Shown here: positions 40,733 through 49,747 of the stretch, piece by piece
How positions within the stretch are numbered: the first letter of the stretch is position 1
Layout: every line of letters starts with the position of its first letter
Assembly (NCBI RefSeq): GCF_028617075.1
Contig: NZ_JAQKGV010000015.1
Span: 1-64,000, forward strand
Direction of reading: 5' to 3'
From: Rubrobacter calidifluminis
Lineage (GTDB): Bacteria; Actinomycetota; Rubrobacteria; Rubrobacterales; Rubrobacteraceae
DNA length: 64,000 nucleotides
Translations under genes and position numbers: made by a program
The notes under the pieces: model-generated
Seen by the model: the letters and a program-made list of their open reading frames with translations, nothing else
The model's database searches: none
Told to the model about the DNA's origin: nothing

Positions 40733-42112
40733 ATGACGACTGGTGAATCTGAGGTGTCTCGCGGGACTGGGGATGGGAGGTTCGAGGGTGCGCCGCGCAT
40801 AGAGACGAGCCTTCCGCAGCGGGCGCTGGTCTACTCTTCGATCGTTGCGTTTCTCGCGTGGGTGTTTTCGGTCTACGACTACACGCTCTTCGGGACGCTT
40901 CTGCCGAAGATGGCGCAGGATCTCGGGTGGTCGACGGCTACTAGCACTGCTGTGGCCACCTGGGTTTCGGTGGCGGTGTTTCTGGTCTCGCTTCTGGTGG
41001 GCCCGATGCTCGACCGGCTGGGGCGCAAGCCTTCGCTCATCCTCACGACGGTGGGGGCGGCGATAAGCTCCGGGCTGACCTCGCTCGCTTTCGCCGCGTG
41101 GTATGTGATCGTCGTGCGGGCGTTCTCCGGGCTTGGGTACTCGGAGCAGGCGGTGAACGCCGCCTACCTCAACGAGATCTACGGCAACCGCAGGCGGCGG
41201 GGGCTCATCTACAGCATGGTGCAGGGTGGATGGCCGATCGGGGTTCTGGTCGGTGCTGCGCTGGCGGCTGTCCTGGTTCCCGGCGTCGGCTGGCGCGGGA
41301 CGTTTTTGGTCGCGACCGCCCCGGCGATCATAATCGCCGTTTTGGGGTTCAAGCTTCGGGAGTCTCCGCGGTTCCAGGCTATGAAGCACGCGAGGAAGCT
41401 CGAGCAGGAGGGGAGGCACGAGGAGGCGGTACGCTTCGGCAGGCAGTACGGCATCGACGTACGCCACAGCGACCGCAACACCTACCGTCAGATCTTCGAG
41501 CCTGGAATAAGGAAGCATACGATCTTCCTGGCGCTGGCGTTCCTGACCAACTGGATCGGAATCCAGGTCCTGGTCGTTCTGGGAACCACGATCCTCACCC
41601 AGGGCAAGGGGGTCTCCTTCAGCAGCGCCCTGATCTTCCTCGTCGTCTCCAACGCGGCAGCCTACATCGGATACCTCTGCCACGGGTTCGTCGGCGACAT
41701 CGTCGGACGCCGGCGGACGATCGCGATAGGCTGGCTCATCGCCGGGGTGGCCTACTCGGCGATGCTCTTCGGCCCGAGCAGCGGTGCGTTCGTCCTCGCC
41801 ACCTACACGATAGGGCTTTTCTTCATCATCGGGCCGTACGCGGCCTTGCTGTTCTACATGGGTGAGTCCTTCCCCACCAGGATGCGCGGTACGGGGACTA
41901 CTGTCGTGAACGCCATGGGCCCGATCGGCGCGATCGTCGGCTCGGCGCTTTTGACGGCCTTCCTCGAAGCCGGGCTTGGCGTGACCACCGCCGCGTTCCT
42001 CTCCGGGGCTCTGGCGGTCATAGTCTCCGGGTTCCTGATGTTCGGCACCCGCGAGGTCAGGGGAGCGACCCAGGCCGAGCTCGAGCTCCTCGAAGAACCC
42101 TCTTCGGTCTGA
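40733..42112 (+). CDS. MFS transporter (aromatic-acid/dicarboxylate symporter type)
   Basis: A 459-residue major-facilitator importer with 12 predicted segments. Landmarks are YDYTLFGTLLPKMAQDLGW in TM1, the loop motif GPMLDRLGRKPSLIL between TM2 and TM3, and the second-half counterpart VGDIVGRRRTIAIGW. The acidic residue in TM1 (YDYTLFG) is typical of proton-coupled acid transporters such as the shikimate/benzoate group. ATG at 40733 follows GAGGAGGAAGG. The gene is behind a promoter with two GntR-type operators and 64 nt upstream of an SDR, so uptake of the pathway substrate is its likely role. Confidence 0.88.
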   Translation: MTTGESEVSRGTGDGRFEGAPRIETSLPQRALVYSSIVAFLAWVFSVYDYTLFGTLLPKMAQDLGWSTATSTAVATWVSVAVFLVSLLVGPMLDRLGRKPSLILTTVGAAISSGLTSLAFAAWYVIVVRAFSGLGYSEQAVNAAYLNEIYGNRRRRGLIYSMVQGGWPIGVLVGAALAAVLVPGVGWRGTFLVATAPAIIIAVLGFKLRESPRFQAMKHARKLEQEGRHEEAVRFGRQYGIDVRHSDRNTYRQIFEPGIRKHTIFLALAFLTNWIGIQVLVVLGTTILTQGKGVSFSSALIFLVVSNAAAYIGYLCHGFVGDIVGRRRTIAIGWLIAGVAYSAMLFGPSSGAFVLATYTIGLFFIIGPYAALLFYMGESFPTRMRGTGTTVVNAMGPIGAIVGSALLTAFLEAGLGVTTAAFLSGALAVIVSGFLMFGTREVRGATQAELELLEEPSSV

Positions 42113-42176
42113 GGTTTTCGTTAAGCCGGTTTGGGGGCCGCTGCGGTGGGCGGCCCTCGTCCAAAAGGAGGTGCCG

Positions 42177-42923
42177 TTGACAGCGAACCGCATCAGGGTC
42201 GCCCTCGTCACCGGGGCGGGGAGCGGGATCGGACGCGCCGTGGCGCTTCGGCTGGCGGAGGAGAGCTACGCCGTGGCCGTAAACGATCTGAAGCCCGATA
42301 CCGCGGAAGGTACCGCCTCGGCGATACGCGAAGCCGGAGGCGTCGCAGAGGCCGTCCCCGGCGACGTCTCCGACCCCGAGAGCGTCCACGCCTTCTTCGA
42401 GAGGGCGCACGAAGTTTTCGGTGCGCCGGAGGTCCTGGTCAACAACGCGGGGTTTCTGCAGCAGAAGCCCTTCGTCGAGCTCACCGTCGAGGACTTCGAC
42501 CGCATGATCTCCGTGCACCTGCGGGGGACTTTCCTGTGCATAAAGGAGGCGTTGCCCGAGATGCTCTCCCGCGGGCGCGGGGTGATCGTCAACGTGGCCT
42601 CCCAGCTCGGACAGATCGGGGGCATCGAGCTGTGTCACTACAGCGCCGCGAAGGCAGGAATCATCGGGCTGACCAAGGCTCTCGCCCGCGAGGTCTCTGC
42701 ACGAGGGGTGCGGGTTAACGCCGTCGCCCCCGGCCCCATCAACACCGAGCTCGTGCAAGGCCTCTCCGAGGAGTGGCGCCGCGCCAAGGCCGCGGAGCTC
42801 CCGCTGGGGCGCTTCGGCGAGCCGGAGGAGGTCGCGGAGACGGTCGCGTTTCTGGTCTCGGATAGGGCTTCGCTCTACGTGGGACAGACGCTCGGCCCCA
42901 ATTCGGGCGACGTGATGCTCTAG
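42177..42923 (+). CDS. Short-chain dehydrogenase/reductase (FabG-like)
   Basis: A ~248-residue classical SDR. It shows TGAGSGIGRAVALR, NNAGFLQQKPF, the Ser in NVASQLGQIGG, YSAAK and the PGPINTEL loop. The cofactor site (AVNDLKPDT) suggests NAD(H). TTG at 42177 has AAGGAGG at a 5-nt spacing; the GTG at 42171 abuts the ribosome site and is less likely. The gene follows the MFS importer and shares its promoter. A 7-bp hairpin, GGGCCGC/GCGGCCC (42135-42156), sits in the gap. Its stop shares CTAG 42920-42923 with the facing asparaginase gene. Substrate unknown, presumably a hydroxy acid of the pathway. Confidence 0.88.
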   Translation: MTANRIRVALVTGAGSGIGRAVALRLAEESYAVAVNDLKPDTAEGTASAIREAGGVAEAVPGDVSDPESVHAFFERAHEVFGAPEVLVNNAGFLQQKPFVELTVEDFDRMISVHLRGTFLCIKEALPEMLSRGRGVIVNVASQLGQIGGIELCHYSAAKAGIIGLTKALAREVSARGVRVNAVAPGPINTELVQGLSEEWRRAKAAELPLGRFGEPEEVAETVAFLVSDRASLYVGQTLGPNSGDVML

Positions 42924-43906
42924 ATGTACCACCCCTCGAAGGCGGCTTCTATCTCGTCCGGCCCCTCTCCCCGGCGCAGCAGGATGGTGAGCAGGAGCCT
43001 GGCCTTGAGCCCGTCGAGCACCCCGCCCCAGATGAGCCCGCGCGAGAGCAGATCCATCTCGGAGCCGGAAAACCCGTACGTGTTCCGGAGTACGTCGCCG
43101 CTCCCGGTGCGGGAGGTGAGGACGACCGGCATCTCGGAGGCGAGCCGCTCGACCTCCCCGACCATCCTCGACGGGACGTGCCCGCCGCCGAATGCCTCGA
43201 TGACGAGCCCGGCGTACCCGGTCTCCCGCACCGCCGAAAGCAGCCTCCCGTCGTCGCCGACGGCGAGCTTGAGCAGCGCGACCTGCTGCCCGGCTCCCGC
43301 CGGAGGGGGCTCCACCGTGTGCCGCGCCGGAATCCGCCAGGCGAGCCTCACCACGCCCTCCGAGAGCCAGCCCAGAGGCCCGGCCACGGGCGACTGGAAG
43401 GTCGCAGGGCTCTGGGTGTGCGTCTTCCTGACGAAACGGGCGGCGTGGATCTCGTCGTTCATCACCACCAGCGCCCCAAGACCCCTCGCCTCCGGAGCCG
43501 CCGCGACGCGCACCGCACCGAGCAGGTTCGCCGGGCCGTCGGCCCCGGGGAGTGTGGGGTTGCGCATCGCCCCGGTTACGACGACGGGCGCATCTCCCTC
43601 GACGAGCAGGTCCATCGCGAAGGCGGTCTCCTCGATCGAGTCGGTCCCCTGCGTGATCACCACCCCGTGCGCCCCCCCGGCGATCCTCCGCCGCGCCTCC
43701 CCGGCCACCTCGATGAGGTCCTCTACGGTAAGGTCCGAGCTCGGCATCTGCCTCAGCGATTCCGCCTCGACCTCCGCCACCCCGGAGATCTGCGGCACGC
43801 TCTCCACCAGATCCTTCCCCGTAAGCCTGGGTACCACCCCGGGCCCAGAACCCCGTACGGAAGAGATCGTCCCACCCAACGAGAGAACAGCCACCTTCGG
43901 AAACAT
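42920..43906 (-). CDS. Asparaginase/glutaminase-family amidase
   Basis: A 328-residue type-II-like asparaginase family protein. The first catalytic Thr is in LSLGGTISS (Thr13) and the second in [14 protein letters not shown] (about residue 90), with the Asp and Lys partners ([17 protein letters not shown]). It shows no signal peptide, so it acts in the cytoplasm. ATG at 43906 follows AAGGAGGGAGAGG. It is divergent from the NodB-fold hydrolase across a single palindromic operator that overlaps both promoters. Given this context, its amide substrate may be a half-amide of a dicarboxylic acid rather than asparagine; that is inference. Confidence 0.9.
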   Translation of the reverse strand: MFPKVAVLSLGGTISSVRGSGPGVVPRLTGKDLVESVPQISGVAEVEAESLRQMPSSDLTVEDLIEVAGEARRRIAGGAHGVVITQGTDSIEETAFAMDLLVEGDAPVVVTGAMRNPTLPGADGPANLLGAVRVAAAPEARGLGALVVMNDEIHAARFVRKTHTQSPATFQSPVAGPLGWLSEGVVRLAWRIPARHTVEPPPAGAGQQVALLKLAVGDDGRLLSAVRETGYAGLVIEAFGGGHVPSRMVGEVERLASEMPVVLTSRTGSGDVLRNTYGFSGSEMDLLSRGLIWGGVLDGLKARLLLTILLRRGEGPDEIEAAFEGWYI

Positions 43907-43917
43907 CCTCTCCCTCC

Positions 43918-43946
43918 TTGATTTCGACGTTATTTGTACGTACAAT
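43918..43946. promoter_or_regulatory. Divergent promoters overlapping one GntR-type operator
   Basis: TTGTACGTACAA (43934-43945) is a perfect 12-bp palindrome. Rightward promoter: TTGATT (43918-43923), 17 nt, TACAAT (43941-43946), directly overlapping it. Leftward promoter: TTGCAT, 18 nt, TAGTAT, ending a few bases before the palindrome. One bound repressor would shut both the asparaginase and the hydrolase operon. Confidence 0.78.
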
Positions 43947-44051
43947 ACTACCGCCATGGCCGGGGCTAATGCAAGGCTCTGGGGGCGGGCGCCGCCGGCC
44001 GTGGTGTGGCAAGGGGTGTTTTGGGTGATCGTTTCGAGGAAAGGAGGAAAG

Positions 44052-44990
44052 GTGCCGGAGAAAGAGATCTTCTGCTCCATCGGGGTGGACATAGACGCGG
44101 TGGCCGGGTGGCTCGGCTCTTACGGGGGTGAGGACTCGCCGGACGACATCTCGCGCGGGATGTTCGCGGGGGAGATAGGCGTGCCGCGGTTGCTCAAGCT
44201 CTTCGAGCGGTACGAGATGAGGACCACGTGGTTCATCCCCGGGCACTCGATCGAGACCTTCCCGGATCAGGTGAAGATGGTGGTCGACGCGGGGCACGAG
44301 GTCGGGAGCCACGGTTACTCGCACGAGAACCCGGTGGCGATGACGCCGCAGCAGGAGCGGGAGGTGCTCGAGTACTGCATCGAGCTCATCGAGAAGGTGA
44401 CCGGGCGCCGGCCGGTCGGGAACGTCGCCCCGTGGTGGGAGGTCTCCAACGCGACCAACCAGCTTTTGCTCGAGTTCGGGTACAAGTACGACCACTCGCT
44501 GCAGCATAGGGACTTCACCCCCTACTACGCCCGGGTCGGCGACACGTGGACCAAGATCGACTACTCCAGGCCCGCACGGGAGTGGATGAAGCCGCTCGAG
44601 CGCGGGGAGGAGATAGACCTGGTCAAGATCGGGGGCAACTGGTACCTGGACGACCTGCCGCCGATGATGTTCATCAAGGCCTCTCCCAACAGCCACGGCT
44701 TCGTCAACCCGCGCGACATAGAGCAGCTCTGGCGGGATCAGTTCGACTGGGTCTACCGGGAGATGGACTACGCGACCTACTGCCTGACGATCCACCCGGA
44801 CGTCAGCGGAAGGCCGCAGGTTCTCCTGATGCTCGAGCGCCTCATCGACTACATAAACGGGCATCCCGGGACGAAGTGGGTGACGATGGAGGAGATCGCC
44901 GACGACTTCGTCAGGCGCTTCCCGCGCAACCAGCCCAACCACGACCCGGGGCTGAACATGTACGGGATCGACACGCCGGCGACGAAGTAG
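44052..44990 (+). CDS. Polysaccharide-deacetylase-fold (PuuE/imidase-like) hydrolase
   Basis: A 312-residue NodB-fold protein without signal peptide. It matches the cytoplasmic branch that includes allantoinase PuuE and cyclic-imide hydrolases rather than chitin deacetylases: [47 protein letters not shown] (metal His pair), [11 protein letters not shown], and a C-terminal [15 protein letters not shown] with the last metal/catalytic His. GTG at 44052 follows AAAGGAGGAAA. It is the first gene of a six-gene amide-hydrolase run and faces the asparaginase gene. Ring opening of a cyclic amide or imide is the most fitting role. The exact substrate is unknown. Confidence 0.85.
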   Translation: MPEKEIFCSIGVDIDAVAGWLGSYGGEDSPDDISRGMFAGEIGVPRLLKLFERYEMRTTWFIPGHSIETFPDQVKMVVDAGHEVGSHGYSHENPVAMTPQQEREVLEYCIELIEKVTGRRPVGNVAPWWEVSNATNQLLLEFGYKYDHSLQHRDFTPYYARVGDTWTKIDYSRPAREWMKPLERGEEIDLVKIGGNWYLDDLPPMMFIKASPNSHGFVNPRDIEQLWRDQFDWVYREMDYATYCLTIHPDVSGRPQVLLMLERLIDYINGHPGTKWVTMEEIADDFVRRFPRNQPNHDPGLNMYGIDTPATK

Positions 44991-45008
44991 CGGGCGGGGG
45001 AGCACCTC

Positions 45009-45362
45009 GTGTGTGTGCTGTGCGGGCAGGACTTCGTCGGGCGGCTCCACTGGACCGACCGTCACGTCACGGACCGGGCGCTCGCGGCCGGACCGGGCTC
45101 CGACCCGGGCGAGCACCAGCGGGACCGGCGCCGGGACAGGGCCCACAGGGTGGCCCTGCTCAACGGGGTGCTCCCACATTACGGCCTGAAGGTCGAGGAC
45201 TGGAGCGGGAGCAAGTACCTGCTGCGTGACCGCAAGGGCAGATCGGAGCTGGTGCAGGACTTGGGCGCTCTGTGGCCCGCGGCGCAGCGGCTCTCGGGCA
45301 GGGTGCCGGACCCGCTCGATGCGGCGCTGCTCGAGAGTCTGAAAGAAGGGGGTGGACGGTGA
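45009..45362 (+). CDS. Small Cys-containing protein coupled to CobW GTPase
   Basis: A 117-residue protein whose family I do not know by name. It starts with CVLCGQDFVGRLHWTDRHVTD, a CxxC followed by His residues, which could bind Zn. The middle is highly charged (DPGEHQRDRRRDRAHR) and the end, VEDWSGSKYLLRDRKGRSEL then DLGALWPAAQRLSGRVPDPL, looks like a conserved domain. It lies 18 nt after the NodB-fold gene and overlaps the CobW gene by 4 nt (GTGA). The position next to a metallochaperone GTPase suggests a partner, perhaps the metal-receiving or adaptor protein. This is context-based. Confidence 0.7.
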   Translation: MCVLCGQDFVGRLHWTDRHVTDRALAAGPGSDPGEHQRDRRRDRAHRVALLNGVLPHYGLKVEDWSGSKYLLRDRKGRSELVQDLGALWPAAQRLSGRVPDPLDAALLESLKEGGGR

Positions 45363-46363
45363 CGATCCCGGTGACCGTCGTGACCGGCTTTCTCGGGAGC
45401 GGCAAGACCACGCTGCTCTCGCGTGTGCTGCGGGAGCCGGAGCTCGAGAACACCGCCGTCATCGTCAACGAGTTCGGCGAGGTCGGGCTCGACCACCACC
45501 TGCTCAGGCCCGTCGCCGAGAGGACGCTCCTTCTGGGAAGCGGGTGCGTCTGCTGCAGCGAGCGCGAGGATCTGGTGGCGGCGCTCGGGGAGCTTCTGGA
45601 CCTTTGCCAGCGGGGTGAGATCCCCGCGCTCGACCGCGTGGTCATAGAGACGACCGGGCTCGCCGACCCCGCCCCCATACTCCACACCGTCTTCTCCCAC
45701 CCCGTGCTCTCCCACCACTTCACGGTCGACCTCGTCATAACCACCGTGGACGCGGTGAACGGCGCGATGCAGCTCTCCGGGAGCCCCGAGGCGACGAAGC
45801 AGGTCGCCGCGGCGGACGAGATCGTCATCACCAAGACCGACCTCGCCGGTCCGGGAGCGAAGGAGGAGCTCGAGGCGCGCATCGGGGCGATAAACCCCTC
45901 GGTACGCATCGTCGAGGCATCCTTCGGAGAGGTGGACGTGAGGGAGCTCCTCTCTCCCGTGGTGCGGGTGGGGGAGCGGGATCTCCCGCGGCTGCAGGAG
46001 CACGACACCGCCTCGACCCACACCGTCTCGGTCACCTTCGACGGGCCGGTGGACTGGACGGCCTTCGGGATCTGGCTCAGCATGCTCCTGCACGCCCGCG
46101 GCGAGAGCGTGCTGCGGGTCAAGGGGCTCCTGGACACGGGGGGACCGGGGCCCGTCGTCCTGAACGGCGTCCAGCACGTCATCCACCCGCCGCAGCACCT
46201 CGACCGCTGGCCGGATAGGGACCACCGCTCGCGCGTCGTCTTCATCACCCGCGACATACCGGAGGATAGCCTCCTCGCCTCGCTCGGGGGTTTCTCCGGG
46301 CTGCTCGGCGCTGCGGCGGTGCCGCTCGGAGAGCGTGTCTCGGTCCGGGGAGGATCGTCATGA
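45359..46363 (+). CDS. CobW/COG0523-family GTPase metallochaperone
   Basis: A 334-residue G3E GTPase. It shows Walker A in VVTGFLGSGKTTLLSRVL, the metal motif GCVCCS (residues ~63-68, the CxCC of COG0523), the switch GLADPAPILHTV, and the NKxD equivalent TKTDLAG. The C-terminal CobW domain (DWTAFGIWLSMLLHARGESVLRVKGLL, QHVIHPPQHLDRW) binds or inserts a metal. GTG at 45359 overlaps the previous stop, and the next gene starts with an ATGA overlap, so it is fully embedded in the operon. It likely supplies Zn2+ or another metal to the hydrolases around it, all of which are metal-dependent. Confidence 0.92.
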   Translation: MTIPVTVVTGFLGSGKTTLLSRVLREPELENTAVIVNEFGEVGLDHHLLRPVAERTLLLGSGCVCCSEREDLVAALGELLDLCQRGEIPALDRVVIETTGLADPAPILHTVFSHPVLSHHFTVDLVITTVDAVNGAMQLSGSPEATKQVAAADEIVITKTDLAGPGAKEELEARIGAINPSVRIVEASFGEVDVRELLSPVVRVGERDLPRLQEHDTASTHTVSVTFDGPVDWTAFGIWLSMLLHARGESVLRVKGLLDTGGPGPVVLNGVQHVIHPPQHLDRWPDRDHRSRVVFITRDIPEDSLLASLGGFSGLLGAAAVPLGERVSVRGGSS

Positions 46364-47619
46364 GCGAACGCTGGATCTCAATAGACCGCGAGAGGAGCGC
46401 CCGCAGGATGGAGCGCGACATCGAGACGCTCGCCGGGCCGGATTACACCCGCTCGCGTAAGGCGATACGCCGCTACGCCTACACCCCGGAGTACCGCAAC
46501 ACCCTCGACTACTTCATCAAGGAATTGGAGGCCGTGGGCTTCGGGTGCACCGAGGACCCCGTCGGGAACCTCGTCGCCCGCAACCGTCCCGCCGGGGAGA
46601 GGGTCTTCGGAATAGGCTCGCACTGCGACTCCAACCGCAACGGCGGCAAGTACGACGGGACGATGGGGGTCGTGGCGGCGCTCGAGGTCTGCCGGCTGAA
46701 CGAGGAGCTCGAGCTCGGGCTGCCCCTGCAGGTGATCTCGTTCCTCGAGGAAGAGGGCTCGGGGTTCGGGCAGATGGTCCTGGGCAGCCGCATCGTCGCC
46801 GGGCGGCTCTCGGAGGAGGAGCTCAGGAGTTTCCGGGCGATAGACGACGGGCGCACCTTCTTCGAGCACGCGAAGGAGGCCGGTTACGAGCCGGAGCGGT
46901 GGCGGGAGTGCGCCCGCATCCTCGACGACCTCGTCGGGTGGATCGAGCTGCACATAGAGCAGGCCCGGGTGCTCGAGGACACCGGAAACCGCCTGGGGAT
47001 CGTCGACGCGATAGCCGGCTACGTCCACGCGGACATCACCGTCCTCGGGCGCAGCGACCACGCCGGGGCCACCCCGATGGACCTCCGCAGCGACGCCGGG
47101 CTCGTCATGGCCGAGTGCATGCTCGAGCTGGAGCGCCTCGCCAGGGAGGCGCCGGGGGGTACGGTCGGGACCGTGGGCGAGGTGGAGCTGGAACCTAACC
47201 TGATCAACGCGGTCCCCGCCCGGGCCCGCTTCTCTCTAGACATCCGGGGGGTGGACGAGAGCGCCTTCCGCGGCGTGGCGCGCCGCCTGCGGGACTTCGC
47301 CGCAGAATCCGCGCGGCGGCGCGGGGCCACGTCCGATTACTCGGAGCGCCAGAGCCTGTCGGTGACCCCGCTCGACGAGCGGGTGGTCGGGGCGCTCGAG
47401 GAGGCCGCCCGGGCGAGCGGCGAGCCTTACCTGCGCATGCCCTCCGGGGCCGCCCACGACACCATGTGCGTCGCCGGGCGGGTGCCGGCCGCGATGGTCT
47501 TCGTCCCCTGCGAGGAGGGCGTGAGCCACTCGCCCGAGGAGAAGGGCGACCCGGCGGACGCCGCGCTCGGGGTCGAGGTCATGCTCAACGCGATAAGGAG
47601 GCTCGTCGCCGCGGGATAG
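46360..47619 (+). CDS. M20-family allantoate/N-carbamoyl-amino-acid amidohydrolase
   Basis: A 419-residue di-metal amidohydrolase of the AllC/HyuC type (peptidase M20 fold). Metal and catalytic motifs are GIGSHCDSNRNGGKYDGTMGVVAALEV (residues ~85-111), the Glu pair in ISFLEEEGSGF, HIEQARVLEDTGNRLGIV, and the dimer-domain substrate residues GRSDHAGATPMDLRSDAG. A late His lies in MPSGAAHDTMCV. It would hydrolyse an N-carbamoyl or ureido group to release ammonia and CO2. The ATG overlaps the CobW stop. Next comes a dihydropyrimidinase, which would make its N-carbamoyl substrate: a classical hydantoin/pyrimidine pairing. Confidence 0.92.
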   Translation: MSERWISIDRERSARRMERDIETLAGPDYTRSRKAIRRYAYTPEYRNTLDYFIKELEAVGFGCTEDPVGNLVARNRPAGERVFGIGSHCDSNRNGGKYDGTMGVVAALEVCRLNEELELGLPLQVISFLEEEGSGFGQMVLGSRIVAGRLSEEELRSFRAIDDGRTFFEHAKEAGYEPERWRECARILDDLVGWIELHIEQARVLEDTGNRLGIVDAIAGYVHADITVLGRSDHAGATPMDLRSDAGLVMAECMLELERLAREAPGGTVGTVGEVELEPNLINAVPARARFSLDIRGVDESAFRGVARRLRDFAAESARRRGATSDYSERQSLSVTPLDERVVGALEEAARASGEPYLRMPSGAAHDTMCVAGRVPAAMVFVPCEEGVSHSPEEKGDPADAALGVEVMLNAIRRLVAAG

Positions 47620-47656
47620 GGTATCTTGGAGGAGGAGAGACGAGGAAAGGAGAAGC

Positions 47657-49084
47657 ATGTCCGTTCTGATAAAAGGCGGCCGCATCATCACCGCCGCCGA
47701 CGACTACGTGGGGGACATCTTCATCGAGGACGATACGATCTCGCTCATCGGGCGTTCGCTCGACGTGCGGGCGGAGAAGGTCATAGACGCGAGCGGCAGG
47801 TACGTCATCCCCGGCTGCGTCGACCCGCACACCCACATGGAGATGCCCTTCGGCGGGACCGTGAGCTGCGACGACTTCACCTCCGGCACGATCTCCGCGG
47901 CCTTCGGCGGGACGACGACGATCGTGGACTTCTGCCTGCAGCAGGCCGGGCAGACGCTCCCGGAGGCGCTCGAAACCTGGCACGAGAAGATAGAGCGCGC
48001 AAAGCCGGTCATCGACGTCGGCTTCCACCTCGCCGTCACCGACCTCCACGAGAAGGGGACGCTCGAGGACCTCGCGAAGGCCCCCGAGGAGGGCGTCACC
48101 AGCTACAAGCTCTTCATGGCGTACAAGGGCGCGATCATGGTGGACGACGAGACGCTCTTTAAGGTGATGCAGTTGGCCTCCGAGACGGGCGCCCTCGTCA
48201 TGGTGCACGCCGAGCACGGCGACTCGATAGACGTGCTCGTCAAGCAGGCGCTCGCGGAGGGGAAGACCGAGCCGAAGTGGCACGCCGCGACCCGTCCCCC
48301 GATAACCGAGGGCGAGGCGACCAACCGCGCCATCCAGCTCGCCCACCTCGCCGACGCCCCGCTCTACGTCGTCCACGTCTCGTGCAGGGAGGCCATAGAA
48401 CCGGTGGCCCGCGCGAGGGAGGCCGACTGGCGGGCCTGGGGCGAGACCTGCACCCAGTACCTCTTCATCGACGAGAGCTACCTGGACAAGCCAGACTTCG
48501 AGGGCGCCAAGTACGTCTACACCCCGCCGCCGCGCCCCAAGGAGAACCAGGAGCACCTCTGGCACGCGCTCTCCACGGGCGTGCTCTCTGTGATCTCGAC
48601 CGACCACTGCCCGTTCAAGTTCGACGGCCAGAAGACCCTCGGCAAAGACGACTTCTCCAAGATCCCAAACGGAGGCCCCGGCGTCGAGGATCGGCTGATG
48701 ATGATCCACAACTTCGGCGTGCGGGAGGGACGCATCTCGCTCAACAGGATGGTCGAGCTGCTCTCGACCGCCCCGGCGCGCTTCTTCGGGCTCTACCCGC
48801 GCAAGGGCACGATAGCCGTGGGTTCCGACGCGGACATCGTAATCTTCGACCCGAACAAAAAGAAGACCATCTCCGCCTCGACCCACCACTCGAACATCGA
48901 CTACAACCTCTACGAGGGCACCGAGGTCACCGGGGTTCCGGAGACCGTTTTGCTGCGCGGGCAGGTCCTGGTCGAGAACGGCGAGCTGGTCGCGAGCCCC
49001 GGCGCCGGGCGCTTCGTGAAGCGGGCGCGCTTCGGCGAGGAGCTTCCCGGGACGGCCGGTGAGCGCCCGATCAGCGTTGGGTGA
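47657..49084 (+). CDS. Dihydropyrimidinase / D-hydantoinase
   Basis: A 475-residue cyclic-amide hydrolase. It shows HTHMEMPFGGTVSCDDF (first metal pair), the carboxylated Lys151 in SYKLFMAYKGAIMVDD, metal His residues in VHAEHGDSID and VVHVSCREA, the catalytic Asp in STDHCPFKFDG, and IPNGGPGVEDRL. The full set implies an active binuclear enzyme that opens dihydrouracil, hydantoin or related rings to N-carbamoyl acids. ATG at 47657 follows AAAGGAG. It sits between the M20 hydrolase and the carbamoylsarcosine-amidase-like gene. No dihydropyrimidine dehydrogenase is present, so uracil need not be the substrate. Confidence 0.94.
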   Translation: MSVLIKGGRIITAADDYVGDIFIEDDTISLIGRSLDVRAEKVIDASGRYVIPGCVDPHTHMEMPFGGTVSCDDFTSGTISAAFGGTTTIVDFCLQQAGQTLPEALETWHEKIERAKPVIDVGFHLAVTDLHEKGTLEDLAKAPEEGVTSYKLFMAYKGAIMVDDETLFKVMQLASETGALVMVHAEHGDSIDVLVKQALAEGKTEPKWHAATRPPITEGEATNRAIQLAHLADAPLYVVHVSCREAIEPVARAREADWRAWGETCTQYLFIDESYLDKPDFEGAKYVYTPPPRPKENQEHLWHALSTGVLSVISTDHCPFKFDGQKTLGKDDFSKIPNGGPGVEDRLMMIHNFGVREGRISLNRMVELLSTAPARFFGLYPRKGTIAVGSDADIVIFDPNKKKTISASTHHSNIDYNLYEGTEVTGVPETVLLRGQVLVENGELVASPGAGRFVKRARFGEELPGTAGERPISVG

Positions 49085-49090
49085 TCGCGG

Positions 49091-49747
49091 ATGACCGACG
49101 AGCAGACCCGCCGCGTCTACGAGCGGGCCCGGATGGGCGGGCGCCTCGGCGCCCTGGGAGAGCGACCCGCGGTCCTGGTCGTGGACTTCAGCTGCGGCTT
49201 CACCGACCCCGAGTGCCCCCTCGGGGCGGACATGACCGCCGAAATAGAGGCCACCCGTCGCCTGCTCGACGCCGCCCGCCGGCGCGGCCTCCCGGTGATC
49301 TTCACCACCATCGGCTTCGAGGAGAACCTCGTCGACGGGGCGCTCTGGGTCAGGAAGGTCCCTTCTCTGGGTGAGTTGCGGCTCGGCAGCCGCTGGGTCG
49401 AGCTGGACCCCCGCCTGGGGCGCCGCGAGGACGAGACCCTCATCGTCAAGAAGGGGGCGTCGGCGTTCTTCGGGACGAACCTCGCCGCTGTCCTCACCTC
49501 ATTGCGGGTGGACACGGTGGTGCTCTGCGGCGCGACGACGAGCGGCTGCATCCGGGCGACGGCCATAGACCTGCTGCAGCACGGCTACCCGGCGCTCGTG
49601 CCCCGCGAGTGCGTCGGCGACCGCGCCGCACCTCCACACGAGGCGAACCTCTTCGACATCCAGGCCAAGTACGCCGACGTGGTCTCTGTGGAGGAGGCGC
49701 TCTCGTTCCTGGAGCGCGCCGGAGGTGGTGCTAGAATCGGGGTATGA
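49091..49747 (+). CDS. Isochorismatase-family hydrolase (N-carbamoylsarcosine amidase-like)
   Basis: A 218-residue cysteine hydrolase. The catalytic triad is in [13 protein letters not shown] (Asp about 31), [14 protein letters not shown] (Lys about 122) and [20 protein letters not shown] (Cys153, with the TTSGC motif of carbamoylsarcosine amidases and nicotinamidases). It would cleave an amide or carbamoyl group. It lies 6 nt after the dihydropyrimidinase and overlaps msrB by 4 nt (ATGA). With hydantoinase and carbamoylase it resembles the N-methylhydantoin-to-sarcosine branch of creatinine breakdown, but creatinine deaminase and sarcosine oxidase genes are not seen here. Confidence 0.9.
   Translation: MTDEQTRRVYERARMGGRLGALGERPAVLVVDFSCGFTDPECPLGADMTAEIEATRRLLDAARRRGLPVIFTTIGFEENLVDGALWVRKVPSLGELRLGSRWVELDPRLGRREDETLIVKKGASAFFGTNLAAVLTSLRVDTVVLCGATTSGCIRATAIDLLQHGYPALVPRECVGDRAAPPHEANLFDIQAKYADVVSVEEALSFLERAGGGARIGV

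Noticed and set aside
42135-42156. GGGCCGC/GCGGCCC hairpin as a terminator between the MFS and SDR genes
   Set aside because: No T-tract follows and the next ribosome site is 7 nt away; the genes probably share a transcript.
42057-45179. A 1040-codon open frame on the minus strand over the SDR, asparaginase and hydrolase region
   Set aside because: It overlaps three well-supported genes in other frames or strands and has low-complexity composition with no recognisable fold.
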